Numbered from the stretch's first letter, positions 50,182 through 59,118 are shown. The stretch: DNA of 64,000 nucleotides from Bradyrhizobium sp. 149 (GCF_023073915.1 NZ_JADPKK010000022.1:1054001-1118000), one strand, 5' to 3'. Program-made: numbers and translations. The notes: a model not told the origin generated them from the sequence alone.

Positions 50182-52038
50182 ATGAAACGACTACTTCTCG
50201 CCTCGACGATCGTGGCCGGTTGGACGGCGCTCGGCTCACAAGCCATTGCGCACGGACTGCCGCCGAGCGGCGTTGCCCCGCGCTCGTCCTGCACGGCGCT
50301 CACCGGCCTCACACTGCCGAACACGCAGATCCTGAGCGCGACCCAGAAATCGGGTTATTGCAACGTGATCGGCATCATCAACAAGCGGGTCTCGACCCAG
50401 GACCCAGACCACTTCACCTATGGGATCGGCTTTGCGCTCAACCTGCCTAATACCTGGCATGGGCGCTTCGAGATGATGGGCGGCGGCGGCACGGATGGCA
50501 GCCTCCAGGCCGACCCGCAAGGCGCCGCGGGTGTCGAGCTCGGCCAGGGCTGGGCCGTCGCGGCCAATGACGGCGGCCATGAAGACAGCGCCAGCAACGT
50601 CGTCGGCGGCCATCAGGACGACGATCCGAATGCCGGCGGGTCGGCGCACTTCGCGATCGACGCCCAGGCGCGCAGGGACTACGGCTACAACGGCATCGAG
50701 AAGACCGCGATGATCTCCAAGCAGATCATCGCCTATTTCTACGGCTTCGAGACCGTCCATTCCTACATCATGGGTTGCTCGAACGGCGGTCGCGACGCGA
50801 TGGTTGCCTCGCAGCGATCGCCATGGCTGTTCGACGGCGTGATTCAGCAAAATCCCGGATTCAACCTGCCGCAGGCGGGCATCGCGGAGGCCTGGAACGA
50901 GCAAGTGCTCGGCAAGCTCGCAACCAGCACCGACATCAACGGGCAGCCGTTCATTCCCGACACGTTTCCGCAGCAGGACCTCCAGGTCGCCTCGGCCGCG
51001 ATCCTGAGCGCCTGCGACGCCCTCGACGGACTGGTCGACGGGATCATCGACAATTATCACGCCTGCACCGCGAAGAAGGTGTATCCGGCACTCGCCAGTT
51101 ACACCTGCGGCACCGGCTCGCACGGCAGCACGCCCCATGGCGGCACCTGCCTGACCGACGCGCAAGTGGACGCGTTGAAGAAGATCTATGCCGGGCCGGT
51201 CAACTCCAAGGGGCAGCGGCTCTATTCGAACTGGTTCTGGGATGCCGGCATCTGGACGCCGCCCACCGCCCCCGGCGCGGGCTGGGGTTTCTGGAATGTC
51301 GTCACCGCGCCGGTGCCCGGCGTCAACACCGCGATCAATCTGACGCTCGGTGCGGGCGCGATCCCGATGATCTTCCAGACGCCGCCCGTGGTCACGCCGG
51401 TCAACGGGCCGAACGGACAGGAAGCCTTCGTGTTCCGCTTCAATTTCGACACCGACGCGCCGAAGATCTTCACCAGGACTCAGGCCTATCCCGAAAGCGC
51501 GATGGACTTCATGGCCGCGGTCTCGACCGATTTGCGTCCATTCAGGGCGCGCGGCGGCAAACTGATCATCTCCTCCTCGGTCAATGACGGCATATTCTCC
51601 GGCGCCGCGATCGCGCGTTGGTATCGCAACATGGACCGGCACACGAGCGGTCGCGCGACCGATTTCGCCCGGCTGTTCATGGTGCCGAACATGGCCCATT
51701 GCGGCGGCGGCGCGGCCACGACGAGCTTCGCGGCGAACGAGCTCAAGGCCATCACCGATTGGGTCGAGAAAGACATCGCGCCGGAACGCATCGTGGCGAC
51801 CAACACCAACGCCACCTCGCCCTATCCGAGCGGCGGCGTTTTCGATCCGCGAATTGCGATGAACTTCCCGACGGGCGGCACACGACCGCTGTGCGTCTAT
51901 CCAAAGATCGCCGCCTACAAGGGCAGCGGCATGACCAACGATGCCGGCAATTTCGCCTGCATCGACCCCGGCTTCAAGCCGGGCGGCGACCACAATTTCC
52001 ATGACGATGATGACGGACGCGGAGACGACAGGCACTGA
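50182..52038 (+). CDS. Secreted tannase/feruloyl esterase-family alpha/beta hydrolase
   Basis: 618 residues from ATG 50182 (GGGAGG ten bases upstream). Signal peptide 1-23. The catalytic set is the tannase CS-D-HC motif: C199-S200 in YIMGCSNGGRDA, Asp in SSSVNDGIFSG, and His-Cys in PNMAHCGGG; the two cysteines form a disulfide in known members. Family members release gallate or ferulate from plant polyphenols; also includes MHET/MHETase relatives, so the substrate is open. The last residues (HNFHDDDDGRGDDRH) are unusually Asp/His-rich. It suits a soil or plant-associated life. Confidence 0.93.
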   Translation: MKRLLLASTIVAGWTALGSQAIAHGLPPSGVAPRSSCTALTGLTLPNTQILSATQKSGYCNVIGIINKRVSTQDPDHFTYGIGFALNLPNTWHGRFEMMGGGGTDGSLQADPQGAAGVELGQGWAVAANDGGHEDSASNVVGGHQDDDPNAGGSAHFAIDAQARRDYGYNGIEKTAMISKQIIAYFYGFETVHSYIMGCSNGGRDAMVASQRSPWLFDGVIQQNPGFNLPQAGIAEAWNEQVLGKLATSTDINGQPFIPDTFPQQDLQVASAAILSACDALDGLVDGIIDNYHACTAKKVYPALASYTCGTGSHGSTPHGGTCLTDAQVDALKKIYAGPVNSKGQRLYSNWFWDAGIWTPPTAPGAGWGFWNVVTAPVPGVNTAINLTLGAGAIPMIFQTPPVVTPVNGPNGQEAFVFRFNFDTDAPKIFTRTQAYPESAMDFMAAVSTDLRPFRARGGKLIISSSVNDGIFSGAAIARWYRNMDRHTSGRATDFARLFMVPNMAHCGGGAATTSFAANELKAITDWVEKDIAPERIVATNTNATSPYPSGGVFDPRIAMNFPTGGTRPLCVYPKIAAYKGSGMTNDAGNFACIDPGFKPGGDHNFHDDDDGRGDDRH

Positions 52039-52155
52039 TCCCGTACAGACTCGTTAGCGAGCTCAACTAGCACGGCGCGCGGTTCTGCCGCGCGCCGCAT
52101 GCGCAAGAGTGCGCACGATCGCACTCCAAGCAATGACGGATGGAAGGAGCCGCTC

Positions 52156-52413
52156 CTAGAGCAGCTTGGCGCTCACGAACAGCGCGCGCACGGCGTTGGT
52201 CGCCTGCACGACGAGCATGGCGTCGTCGGCGGCGCCTTCGAGCGCGGCGACCGCGTCCTCGTGCAGCGAGCGGAATTCCATCCACTCCACCGACTTGAAG
52301 TTGGTGAGGAATTGATAGGCCTGGCCGACGGTCGCAATCGCCAGCGTGTCGCCGTTCAGCTTGATCTTGAACGTCGTGCGCAGCGGGGTCTCGGAATTTT
52401 GCGGATCACTCAT
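52156..52413 (-). CDS. Small hypothetical protein
   Basis: 85 residues with AGAAG seven bases before the ATG. TTFKIKLNGDTLAIATVGQAYQFLTNFKSVEWMEFRSLHEDAVAALEGAADDAMLVVQATNAVRALFV: starts as a beta hairpin then helices. No TM or signal. It resembles small single-domain proteins often found near DUF2778 genes in this genus, as I recall, but no function. Confidence 0.72.
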   Translation of the reverse strand: MSDPQNSETPLRTTFKIKLNGDTLAIATVGQAYQFLTNFKSVEWMEFRSLHEDAVAALEGAADDAMLVVQATNAVRALFVSAKLL

Positions 52414-52479
52414 GGGCTGCTTCTGGAGGATGACGGCTTAACGAAGGGAAAACGGCAGCCCCGCCGTGGCAGACAAAGA

Positions 52480-53499
52480 TCAGGAGTCGGTGCTCGCGCG
52501 CTGCGAGGCGGTCGCCGATGGGCTCAGCCTCGGCACCACGACCAGACGGTTGAACTCACCATTGTCGTAAGCCTTCATGAATCGATCATAGTCCTTGATC
52601 GAAACGCAGCCGTTGGAATCGCCACGCGGCCCGAGCATGTAATTGTGGGTGAGCAGGCCGACGCGGCCGAGCGCGCTGGTGCCCTCGGTGGGCGTCAAGC
52701 GCAGCGCGCGGACGCCGTGGAACAGTTTTTCGCGCGGCTTCAGGTCGTAGGTCGCGGGCGGGGTTGCGCCGACCATCCGCTGGTCGACGTGCTCCGGATC
52801 GTCCATCAGCGCGCCCATGCCGGAATGCGCTTCCAGCGCGACGCCGCTCGGCAGGTAGAGCGCCTTGGCGGAGATGTCGTAGACCGCCGTCCGCGAATCG
52901 TAACCGAGCGCGGCGAGATCCGGCGCCTTGCCGAACAGGCCGCTGTCCGGCGTCAGCGAGGCGAGCTTGATCTTGTCGGTGAATTTTTCGAAGAAGTTGC
53001 GGTTGTCGATCCTGGGGTTGGTCTCCGCATAGGCTTGGCTCGAGGCGATTTGGGCGGAGAAGTCTGCCTGGGTCGGGCGCGAGCGCGGCATCGGGACGGC
53101 ATCGGCTTGTTGCAAGGGTCTCCTCTCGTCAACCACGTGCCGGTCGTCGTCGGTCAGGGTCGAGCGCCAATCGTCGCCCTGAAGCTTCTGGGCGAGCATC
53201 GCCTTGGCGTCGCGTAATTTGAGCTGGACCGCATTTACCGCTGAGCGCTCGAGCGTCCGCAGACCGAGCTCGCGGGCGGGCGGATTGCCGGACGCCGAAG
53301 CGAAACGATCATCGAACGAGGGCGCATTGGCCGGCGGCAGTGCGGCGGTGACCAGCGAGGCCGAATCGCCGATATCCGCGACCCAGGCGGCAGCGCCCAG
53401 CGCCAGCGCGACGCCAGCCAGAGACAGCAATATCGTCTCGGCTCGCCCAATACGGCGGCGCGACAATAGCCTCTCGGCTTGTGCGCGGTCGGAAACCAT
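52480..53499 (-). CDS. DUF2778 (Tlde1-like) envelope protein
   Basis: 339 residues from ATG 53499 (GGGGA upstream). TM/signal helix about 22-42 (TILLSLAGVALALGAAAWV). After a low-complexity linker, residues 215-330 are the DUF2778 fold: AVYDISAKALYLPSGVALEAHSG, REKLFHGVRALRLTP, then GLLTHNYMLGPRGDSNGCVSIKDY with the His and Cys of an L,D-transpeptidase-like site. This domain is used by some type VI effectors (Tlde1) in enterobacteria, but in Rhizobiales it is a chromosomal single gene without T6SS neighbours, so a wall-modifying housekeeping role is more likely. Confidence 0.88.
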   Translation of the reverse strand: MVSDRAQAERLLSRRRIGRAETILLSLAGVALALGAAAWVADIGDSASLVTAALPPANAPSFDDRFASASGNPPARELGLRTLERSAVNAVQLKLRDAKAMLAQKLQGDDWRSTLTDDDRHVVDERRPLQQADAVPMPRSRPTQADFSAQIASSQAYAETNPRIDNRNFFEKFTDKIKLASLTPDSGLFGKAPDLAALGYDSRTAVYDISAKALYLPSGVALEAHSGMGALMDDPEHVDQRMVGATPPATYDLKPREKLFHGVRALRLTPTEGTSALGRVGLLTHNYMLGPRGDSNGCVSIKDYDRFMKAYDNGEFNRLVVVPRLSPSATASQRASTDS

Positions 53500-53605
53500 C
53501 AGATCCCCAAAATCGACCCCCAGGGAGACCCACCCCCACCCGGAGACTCTGTACCAGCTACCACATTGGGAGCCAAAAGTTAGGCATAATCGCGGCCGAC
53601 AAGGA

Positions 53606-53645
53606 TTCGGCAAGGGGTTCAGCCAAGGTTCGGCAAGGGTTCAGC
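53606..53645 (+). repeat. Short direct repeat upstream of the DUF1810 gene
   Basis: TTCGGCAAGGGGTTCAGC (53606-53623) and TTCGGCAAGGGTTCAGC (53629-53645); 20 bases before the DUF1810 ATG, so it includes its purine-rich leader. Confidence 0.65.
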
Positions 53646-53664
53646 AGGCATCCCAAGGTATCTA

Positions 53665-54102
53665 ATGACCGATCCTTTCGACCTTATTCGCTTTGTCCGG
53701 GCCCAGGACCCGGTCTATCGCGACATCCAGGGGGAGCTGATCCGGGGTCGAAAGCAGAGCCACTGGATGTGGTTCGTCTTCCCGCAGATCGCCGGCCTGG
53801 GCTTCAGCGCCATGTCGCAGCGCTACGCCATCGCCTCCCGCGCCGAGGCCAAGGCCTACCTCGGCCACCCCATCCTCGGTCCGCGCCTGATCGAATGCAC
53901 GAGGCTCGTGCTTGCCGTCGAGGGCCGGACCATCAACGCCATCCTCGGCGCGCCCGATGACACCAAATTCCGTTCGTCGATGACGCTGTTCGACGCTGTG
54001 TCCGACGAACCCGTTTTCGACGAGGCGCTCGCCCGATTTTTTTCCGGCGAGCGCGACGGCGCTACGCTGGAGATCCTGTCGAAGCTCGATCGGCCGACAT
54101 AG
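53665..54102 (+). CDS. DUF1810-family protein
   Basis: 145 residues: DPFDLIRFVRAQDPVYRDIQGELIRGRKQSHWMWFVFPQIAGLGFSAMSQRYAI. This start (WFVFPQ with the MS.(F/R)A pattern) and helix content are diagnostic for DUF1810 (YjjU-type calpastatin-like small helical protein). It is all-alpha, soluble and of unknown role. Length is complete. Confidence 0.93.
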   Translation: MTDPFDLIRFVRAQDPVYRDIQGELIRGRKQSHWMWFVFPQIAGLGFSAMSQRYAIASRAEAKAYLGHPILGPRLIECTRLVLAVEGRTINAILGAPDDTKFRSSMTLFDAVSDEPVFDEALARFFSGERDGATLEILSKLDRPT

Positions 54103-54111
54103 CGCGTCGGA

Positions 54112-54888
54112 TCAGCGCCCCTGAAAGACCGCCGCGCGACGCTCGATGAAGGACTGAATGCCCTCCTTCGCGTCGGCACTGGCAAGCACGCGATCGCGGA
54201 TTGTCGGGATATAGGCGATCGCCGCCGCCTCGCCGCCTTCGATATATTTGGCCGCGGCTTCCTTGGTGACCTGGAGACCGAGCGGCGCATTGCGCGCGAT
54301 GATGGCGGCGAGCGCCATCGCCCGCTCGACCTGCTCTCCCGCCGGCACAACCTCCTGGACGAGACCGATCGTGTGGGCGCGCTCGGCTGAAAACTCGTCG
54401 CACAGGAACAAATGATACATCGCGTCACCCCAGCCGGCGCGCGACAGAAAGCGGAAATGCGCGCCCCCGAGCGGCGCAATGCCGCGCTTGGACTCCATCT
54501 GGCAGAAGCGCGCATCGGCGGCGGCGACCACGATGTCGCCGGCGAGCATCAGCTCGATGCCCATCGTGAACACGATGCCCTGCACGGCGGTGATAACAGG
54601 CTTGCGGCAGCGCTTGGCAAGGCCGAACGGATCGACATTGCCTTCCCTGATATTGCGCTTCTCCGCAGTCGGGCCGAAGAATTTCGGCATGTCCAGACCG
54701 GCGGTGAAATCCCTGCCCTCGGCGCAAACCACGCCGACGCGATAGGCCTCATTGTCGTCCAGCTCAGTCAGCGCATCGGACAATTGCTCCATCATCGCCG
54801 GCGTGAACGCGTTCTTCTTCGCTGCGTTATCGATGACGATCTTGAAGACATGGCCGTGCATCTGGGTGCGGATCTGACCTTCGCTCAT
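54112..54888 (-). CDS. Enoyl-CoA hydratase/isomerase (crotonase) family
   Basis: 258 residues from ATG 54888 with GGAGAG upstream. Crotonase fold: FTAGLDMPKFFG (first oxyanion strand), GIVFTMGIELMLAGDIVVAAADARFCQMESKRGIAPLGGAHF (second oxyanion and active-site helix). The first catalytic Glu (in QMESKRG) is kept, but the residue that aligns with the second Glu of hydratase is Tyr (GWGDAMYHLF), so it may be an isomerase, thioesterase or decarboxylase type rather than a hydratase. Next genes suggest an acyl or aromatic catabolic context. Confidence 0.88.
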   Translation of the reverse strand: MSEGQIRTQMHGHVFKIVIDNAAKKNAFTPAMMEQLSDALTELDDNEAYRVGVVCAEGRDFTAGLDMPKFFGPTAEKRNIREGNVDPFGLAKRCRKPVITAVQGIVFTMGIELMLAGDIVVAAADARFCQMESKRGIAPLGGAHFRFLSRAGWGDAMYHLFLCDEFSAERAHTIGLVQEVVPAGEQVERAMALAAIIARNAPLGLQVTKEAAAKYIEGGEAAAIAYIPTIRDRVLASADAKEGIQSFIERRAAVFQGR

Positions 54889-54925
54889 TTCGTTTCTCTC
54901 CGGATTGGTCGTCGGTGTCGGCAAA

Positions 54926-55408
54926 TCAGGTCGCCGGCTGAATTGCCGCGCGGATAGCCTCGATCCGCTGCGGCGTGAATACGCCGGAATCCAGGAGCTG
55001 GAGGATCGAGAGCACGCCGCCGCGCGATCCCCAGCTTCCCTCCTCGATGATCTCGAAATTGACCCACCAGCTTGGCGCAGGCGCCTGCATGCCGCAGGCC
55101 TCCGCAAGCCGCGCCAGCACATTGCGGATCACCTCCGCTCGCACCTCGGCAGGCCAGGCCGCGTTCATCACCGCGATGTTGACGGTCATCACGTCGCGGG
55201 GCGTTTCCTGGTCGGACAGGAGCCGCCCGCCGATCGCCATGCAGTCGGCTGGCAGGTCATGGAAATGCACCTGAAAGCCCATTCGCGCCGCCGGCGCATG
55301 CTGGCCGATCTCGGGCGCGAGCACGGCGTCGGTCAGGCTTTTGGCGAGGCAGCGGCGCTGCGCCAGGCCGAGCCGGCCGGCGGGTGCGGTCACGGTGATG
55401 ATGGTCAA
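54926..55408 (-). CDS. Tautomerase-like protein
   Basis: 160 residues from TTG 55408, chosen because AAAGGGA lies eight bases upstream and the longer ATG starts (55474, 55441) overlap the operator copies. The start TIITVTAPAGRLGLAQRRCLAKSLTDAVLAPEIG resembles 4-oxalocrotonate-tautomerase/MSAD beta-alpha-beta units, and a second unit follows (RDVMTVNIAVMNAAWPAEVRAEVIRNVLARLAEACG). The Pro-1 catalytic proline is missing: the residue after the start is Thr. So it may be a non-catalytic or differently acting member. Divergent from the TetR gene at 55510. Confidence 0.68.
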   Translation of the reverse strand: MTIITVTAPAGRLGLAQRRCLAKSLTDAVLAPEIGQHAPAARMGFQVHFHDLPADCMAIGGRLLSDQETPRDVMTVNIAVMNAAWPAEVRAEVIRNVLARLAEACGMQAPAPSWWVNFEIIEEGSWGSRGGVLSILQLLDSGVFTPQRIEAIRAAIQPAT

Positions 55409-55426
55409 CGTATCCCTTTCCGCGAT

Positions 55427-55442
55427 TATGACGTGCGTCATA
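55427..55442. promoter_or_regulatory. TetR operator copy 1 (tautomerase-like/tetR)
   Basis: TATGACG-TG-CGTCATA, seven-base perfect arms; 33 bases (centre to centre) from copy 2. Confidence 0.85.
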
Positions 55443-55459
55443 TCGCAGTGGCACTTGCC

Positions 55460-55475
55460 TATGTCAAGCGTCATA
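55460..55475. promoter_or_regulatory. TetR operator copy 2 (tautomerase-like/tetR)
   Basis: TATGTCAAGCGTCATA, same 16-base register as copy 1 with three differences; 34 bases before the tetR ATG. Confidence 0.8.
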
Positions 55476-55509
55476 GTCTAGATGAAGCACGCCAACTACG
55501 GAAGTTCCG

Positions 55510-56118
55510 ATGACCACCACGCGCGACAAGATGATCGCCGGCGCCGCCGACCTGATGAGCCGGCGCGGCATCAACGCCACCAGCATGCGCGACGTCGTCC
55601 GCCATACGGCAACGCCACGCGGCTCGATCAGTCACCACTTCCCGGACGGCAAGCGCCAGTTGATCGCCGCGGCCGTGACCTTTGCCGGCAAGCAGGTGTC
55701 GATTCCCCTGGAGAAGGCCATGAAGGAACGCGGCGTGATCGGTGGCTTGCGAGCTTTCGTCGCATCGTGGCGCCGCCAGCTGGAAGCGACCGGCTTCGAG
55801 GCCGGCTGCCCCGTGCTCGCGGTCGCCGTCGACCGCTATGTCGGAGAAGCCTCCGACAAGGACGACAAGACGGCGCAACAGCATCTGCTCGATCTTGCCG
55901 ACGGCGTGTTCGCCGATTGGCGACAGATCATGCGCTCAGCCCTCCTGCGCGAGGGAGTGGCCGCCGATCGCGCGGAGCGGCTTGCAACGCTGGTCGTCGC
56001 CTCGATCGAAGGCACGGTCGCAATGTGCCGCGCAAATCGCAGCGCCGACGCGCTCGATCGGGTGCAAGAGGAGTTGGAGACGGTTCTGTCCTCTGCCCTC
56101 GCCCGCACACCAGGATAG
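55510..56118 (+). CDS. TetR-family regulator (LmrA/YxaF-like)
   Basis: 202 residues. Helix-turn-helix: RDKMIAGAADLMSRRGINATSMRDVVRHTATPRGSISHHFPDGKRQLI, the LmrA/YxaF form with HFPDGK rather than HFxSK. The C-terminal ligand domain includes GLRAFVASWRRQLEATGFEAGCPVLAVAVD. It faces the tautomerase-like gene across two operator copies and is followed at 16 bases by the hydrolase at 56134, so it probably controls both. Confidence 0.92.
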   Translation: MTTTRDKMIAGAADLMSRRGINATSMRDVVRHTATPRGSISHHFPDGKRQLIAAAVTFAGKQVSIPLEKAMKERGVIGGLRAFVASWRRQLEATGFEAGCPVLAVAVDRYVGEASDKDDKTAQQHLLDLADGVFADWRQIMRSALLREGVAADRAERLATLVVASIEGTVAMCRANRSADALDRVQEELETVLSSALARTPG

Positions 56119-56133
56119 AATGGAGACGCACCG

Positions 56134-56919
56134 ATGGATCTCGCTCGACAACGCGAACTCGCCCGCCATCTCGCCGATCTGCGCCGCGCGGGCCGGCAGC
56201 AAAGCGGCCTCGAGCACCGGCTGGTACCGCCGGATGCCGACACGGCGTACCGCGTCGCGCAGATGGTGGAAGAAGAATTGGGCTGGGACGTCGTCGGCTG
56301 GAAGATCGCCGGCATGAAACCCGGGCTCCAGCGCCAGCTTCGCATCTCCACGCCGATCTATGGGCGGGTGTTCGCGCCACTGATCAAGACCTCGCCCGCG
56401 AGCGTGGAACACATCAAGCAATGCAGTCCGATTCCGGAGGTCGAGTACCAGGTCCGCCTCGGCGCTGACCTGCCGCCGCGCGCGAAGCCCTATGCGGTGG
56501 AAGAGGTCGGCGATGCCGTCGCTTCGCTGCATCCCGGCATCGAGCTCGCCGAATGCCGCTTCGTCCACGACGCGGCGTTTCCCCCGATGCCCGCGATCAT
56601 GGCCGACGGCTCCGGATCGGGAACGATCGTGCTTGGCGAGCCCATCGCGGACTGGCGCAAACGCGACATTGCCAATCAGGAGGTCGTCCTGAACTGCAAC
56701 GACGCCGAGAGACGACGCGGCAGCGCTGCAGAGGCGATCGATCATCCGCTGGTGCCGCTCGCCTGGCTCGCCAATGAGCTGTCACGAACCGGCATCGGCC
56801 TCAAGGCCGGCCAGACCATCTCCACCGGCACGCTGACAGGCATGCTGCGGCCGAAGCGGGGCGAGACTTACGTCGCCGATTTCGGTCCGCTGGGAACCGT
56901 AAGCGCGACCTACGCCTAG
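56134..56919 (+). CDS. 2-keto-4-pentenoate hydratase/FAH-family protein
   Basis: 261 residues, 16 bases after the tetR stop, so the same transcript. FAH-like fold: VVGWKIAGMKP (Lys near the oxyanion), the metal ligands likely E102/E104 (PEVEYQVRLG) with HPGIELAECRF and the last conserved GTLTGMLRPKRGETY. This matches the MhpD branch that hydrates 2-hydroxypenta-2,4-dienoate or decarboxylates 4-oxalocrotonate in meta-cleavage pathways. Together with a tautomerase-like neighbour it suggests part of an oxo-acid catabolic branch; the dioxygenase is not here. Confidence 0.88.
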   Translation: MDLARQRELARHLADLRRAGRQQSGLEHRLVPPDADTAYRVAQMVEEELGWDVVGWKIAGMKPGLQRQLRISTPIYGRVFAPLIKTSPASVEHIKQCSPIPEVEYQVRLGADLPPRAKPYAVEEVGDAVASLHPGIELAECRFVHDAAFPPMPAIMADGSGSGTIVLGEPIADWRKRDIANQEVVLNCNDAERRRGSAAEAIDHPLVPLAWLANELSRTGIGLKAGQTISTGTLTGMLRPKRGETYVADFGPLGTVSATYA

Positions 56920-57031
56920 ACGGACGGACCCAGCGCGCGGTTGTCCGCGGTCATCAGCGTAAACCCGGGATTAACATCGCCTGCCTATTGTCCGGGCAAA
57001 TATTCTCCCCGCGCCAATTGCCGGACAGATC

Positions 57032-59113
57032 ATGAAAATCGGTACGCTTCTGACCACCGCCATCGTCTCGCTCTCGACCGTCGGCGGCGGCCTCGCCGTC
57101 TACGTCGCCGTGACGAAGTACCAGACGATGGAGCGGATCACCGAAGCCCAGGGCCGGCTCGCGATCGTCCGCGCCGTCAGCGACATCCCGCGCTATCTCA
57201 ATCCCGAGCGCGGCTTTTCCACCAACATCCTCTACGGCCCTGCCACGGTCGACCCGGCGCAGCTCGCCGAGCAGGGCAAGCTGCGCAAGCAGACCGACGG
57301 CGCCCGCGACAGGATGAACGCGCTGCGCAAGGACCTGCCCGGCCCGTTCGACGACGGCAACACCATCGGTGGCGGCATCGACGGCATCAATTCGAAATTC
57401 ACGTCGCTGCGCGAGGCCATCGACAAGGCGATGGCCGGGCCGCCGGAGGCGCGCAAGGACGCGGCGAAGAAGATCGTCGCCGACAACGCCGTGCTCAATG
57501 GCAGCGTGACCGCGCTGCTCAACGAACAGGTCCGGCGCATGGCGATCCTGAACGGCGATGCCTATCGGCAGGCCAGCTACGCCAACATCGCCATGACATT
57601 GCGCGACGTGGGTGGCTTCAATTCGAGCCTGCACAAGAATCTCGTCGGAGGCAACAAGCCGGCAACGGACACCGAGAAGGCCGAGATCAGCCGCTCACAG
57701 GGCCGCAACGACCAGATCGTGATGGCGCTGCTGGAATTGCGCGGCAATCCGGCAACTCCGGCGAACGTCGCCGCCGCGCTGGAGAAGTTCAACGCGGTCT
57801 ATATCGAGGAGTTCGGCCGCGAGCTGAAGCTGGTGAAGGACGGTGCGGTCAGCGGCAAGTACGAACACGACATGGACACCTATTACACCGCCACCCAGCG
57901 CGGCCTCGGCACCATCATCGAGGTCCGGGACGCCTTCTACGACAACGCCGAACATATCCTCGCCGGCGCTTCCTCGGCTGCGCGCACGAGCTTCACCATC
58001 GCGCTGCTCGGCCTTGCTGCCGTGCTGATTGCGAGCGTCGGCCTTGTCGTGATGGTCCGCCGCCGCGTCTGCGCCCCGATCGTCAGCCTGACGACGCGGA
58101 TGTCGCGGCTCGCCGAGGGCGATGTTGCGGAAAAGATTCCCGGCACTGACCGTTCCGACGAAATCGGCGCGATGGCCGCGGCTGTCGGAGTGTTCAAGGA
58201 CAATATGATCCGCGCCGACCGGCTCGCGGCGGAAAAGCAGGCCGAGAACGACGGCAAGATGCGCCGCGCACAGGCGCTCGACGGGCTCACCCGCGCGTTC
58301 GAAGCCAAGGTCACCGAGCTCGTCGGCGGCCTGTCGAAGGCCTCCTCCACCATGGAAAGCACGGCGCAGTCGATGACCTCGACGGCGGCCCAGACCAACA
58401 GTCAGGCCGCGGTCGTCGCCGCCGCCTCGCAGCAGACCTCGACCAACGTGCAGACCGTCGCGAGCGCCACCGAAGAGCTGACCTCCTCGATCTCGGAGAT
58501 CGGCCGTCAAGTGGCCCAGTCCACCGTGATTGCGGCCCGCGCCGTCGACAACGCCCGCCGCACCGGCGACACCGCCCGCACGCTCGCCGAGGGCGCGCAA
58601 AAGATCGGCGACGTCGTGACGCTGATCCAGAGCATCGCCGAGCAGACCAATTTGCTGGCGCTCAACGCCACCATCGAGGCCGCCCGCGCCGGCGATGCCG
58701 GCCGCGGCTTTGCGGTGGTGGCTGCCGAGGTGAAGTCGCTGGCGGGCCAGACCGCCAAGGCCACCACCGAAATCTCCGAGCAGATTTCGGCGATCCAGGC
58801 CGCGAGCGACGAGACGGTGGCCGCGATCCGCAACGTCGCCGACGTGATCGGCGAGATCGACCAGATCGGCACCGCGATTGCGGCCGCGATCGAGGAACAG
58901 GGCTCGGCGACCAAGGAGATCGCCCGCAGCGTCCAGGAGGCCGCACGCGGCACCCAGGAGGTCAACACCAACATATCGGGCGTGCAGCGCGCCGCCGACG
59001 ACACCGGTACGGCCGCGAGGCAGGTGCTGGGCGCAGCCGAGCAGCTCTCGACCCAGTCACGCGACCTCGCCGGACAGTTCGACCGCTTCCTCGGTGAGGT
59101 CAGGGCCGCGTAA
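57032..59113 (+). CDS. Methyl-accepting chemotaxis protein
   Basis: 693 residues. TM1 about 5-30 (TTAIVSLSTVGGGLAVYVAV); large periplasmic sensor about 30-315 with the phrase QGRLAIVRAVSDIPRYLNPERG (a nitrate/nitrite-like or 4HB relative); TM2 about 316-340; HAMP to about 395 (RMSRLAEGDVAEKIPG); MCP signalling domain with the tip IAEQTNLLALNATIEAARAGDAGRGFAVVAAEVKSLAGQTAKAT. No C-terminal CheR-docking pentapeptide. It sends signals to CheA/CheW. Alone here, without che genes. Confidence 0.95.
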   Translation: MKIGTLLTTAIVSLSTVGGGLAVYVAVTKYQTMERITEAQGRLAIVRAVSDIPRYLNPERGFSTNILYGPATVDPAQLAEQGKLRKQTDGARDRMNALRKDLPGPFDDGNTIGGGIDGINSKFTSLREAIDKAMAGPPEARKDAAKKIVADNAVLNGSVTALLNEQVRRMAILNGDAYRQASYANIAMTLRDVGGFNSSLHKNLVGGNKPATDTEKAEISRSQGRNDQIVMALLELRGNPATPANVAAALEKFNAVYIEEFGRELKLVKDGAVSGKYEHDMDTYYTATQRGLGTIIEVRDAFYDNAEHILAGASSAARTSFTIALLGLAAVLIASVGLVVMVRRRVCAPIVSLTTRMSRLAEGDVAEKIPGTDRSDEIGAMAAAVGVFKDNMIRADRLAAEKQAENDGKMRRAQALDGLTRAFEAKVTELVGGLSKASSTMESTAQSMTSTAAQTNSQAAVVAAASQQTSTNVQTVASATEELTSSISEIGRQVAQSTVIAARAVDNARRTGDTARTLAEGAQKIGDVVTLIQSIAEQTNLLALNATIEAARAGDAGRGFAVVAAEVKSLAGQTAKATTEISEQISAIQAASDETVAAIRNVADVIGEIDQIGTAIAAAIEEQGSATKEIARSVQEAARGTQEVNTNISGVQRAADDTGTAARQVLGAAEQLSTQSRDLAGQFDRFLGEVRAA

Positions 59114-59118
59114 GGCGC

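Noticed and set aside
50236..52035. 599-residue antisense open frame over the tannase gene
   Set aside because: Shadow frame; the tannase frame has signal peptide, CS-D-HC motif and ribosome site.
52480..53499. Type VI secretion effector
   Set aside because: The DUF2778 domain matches, but no T6SS structural, VgrG or immunity gene lies nearby and it has an N-terminal TM anchor.
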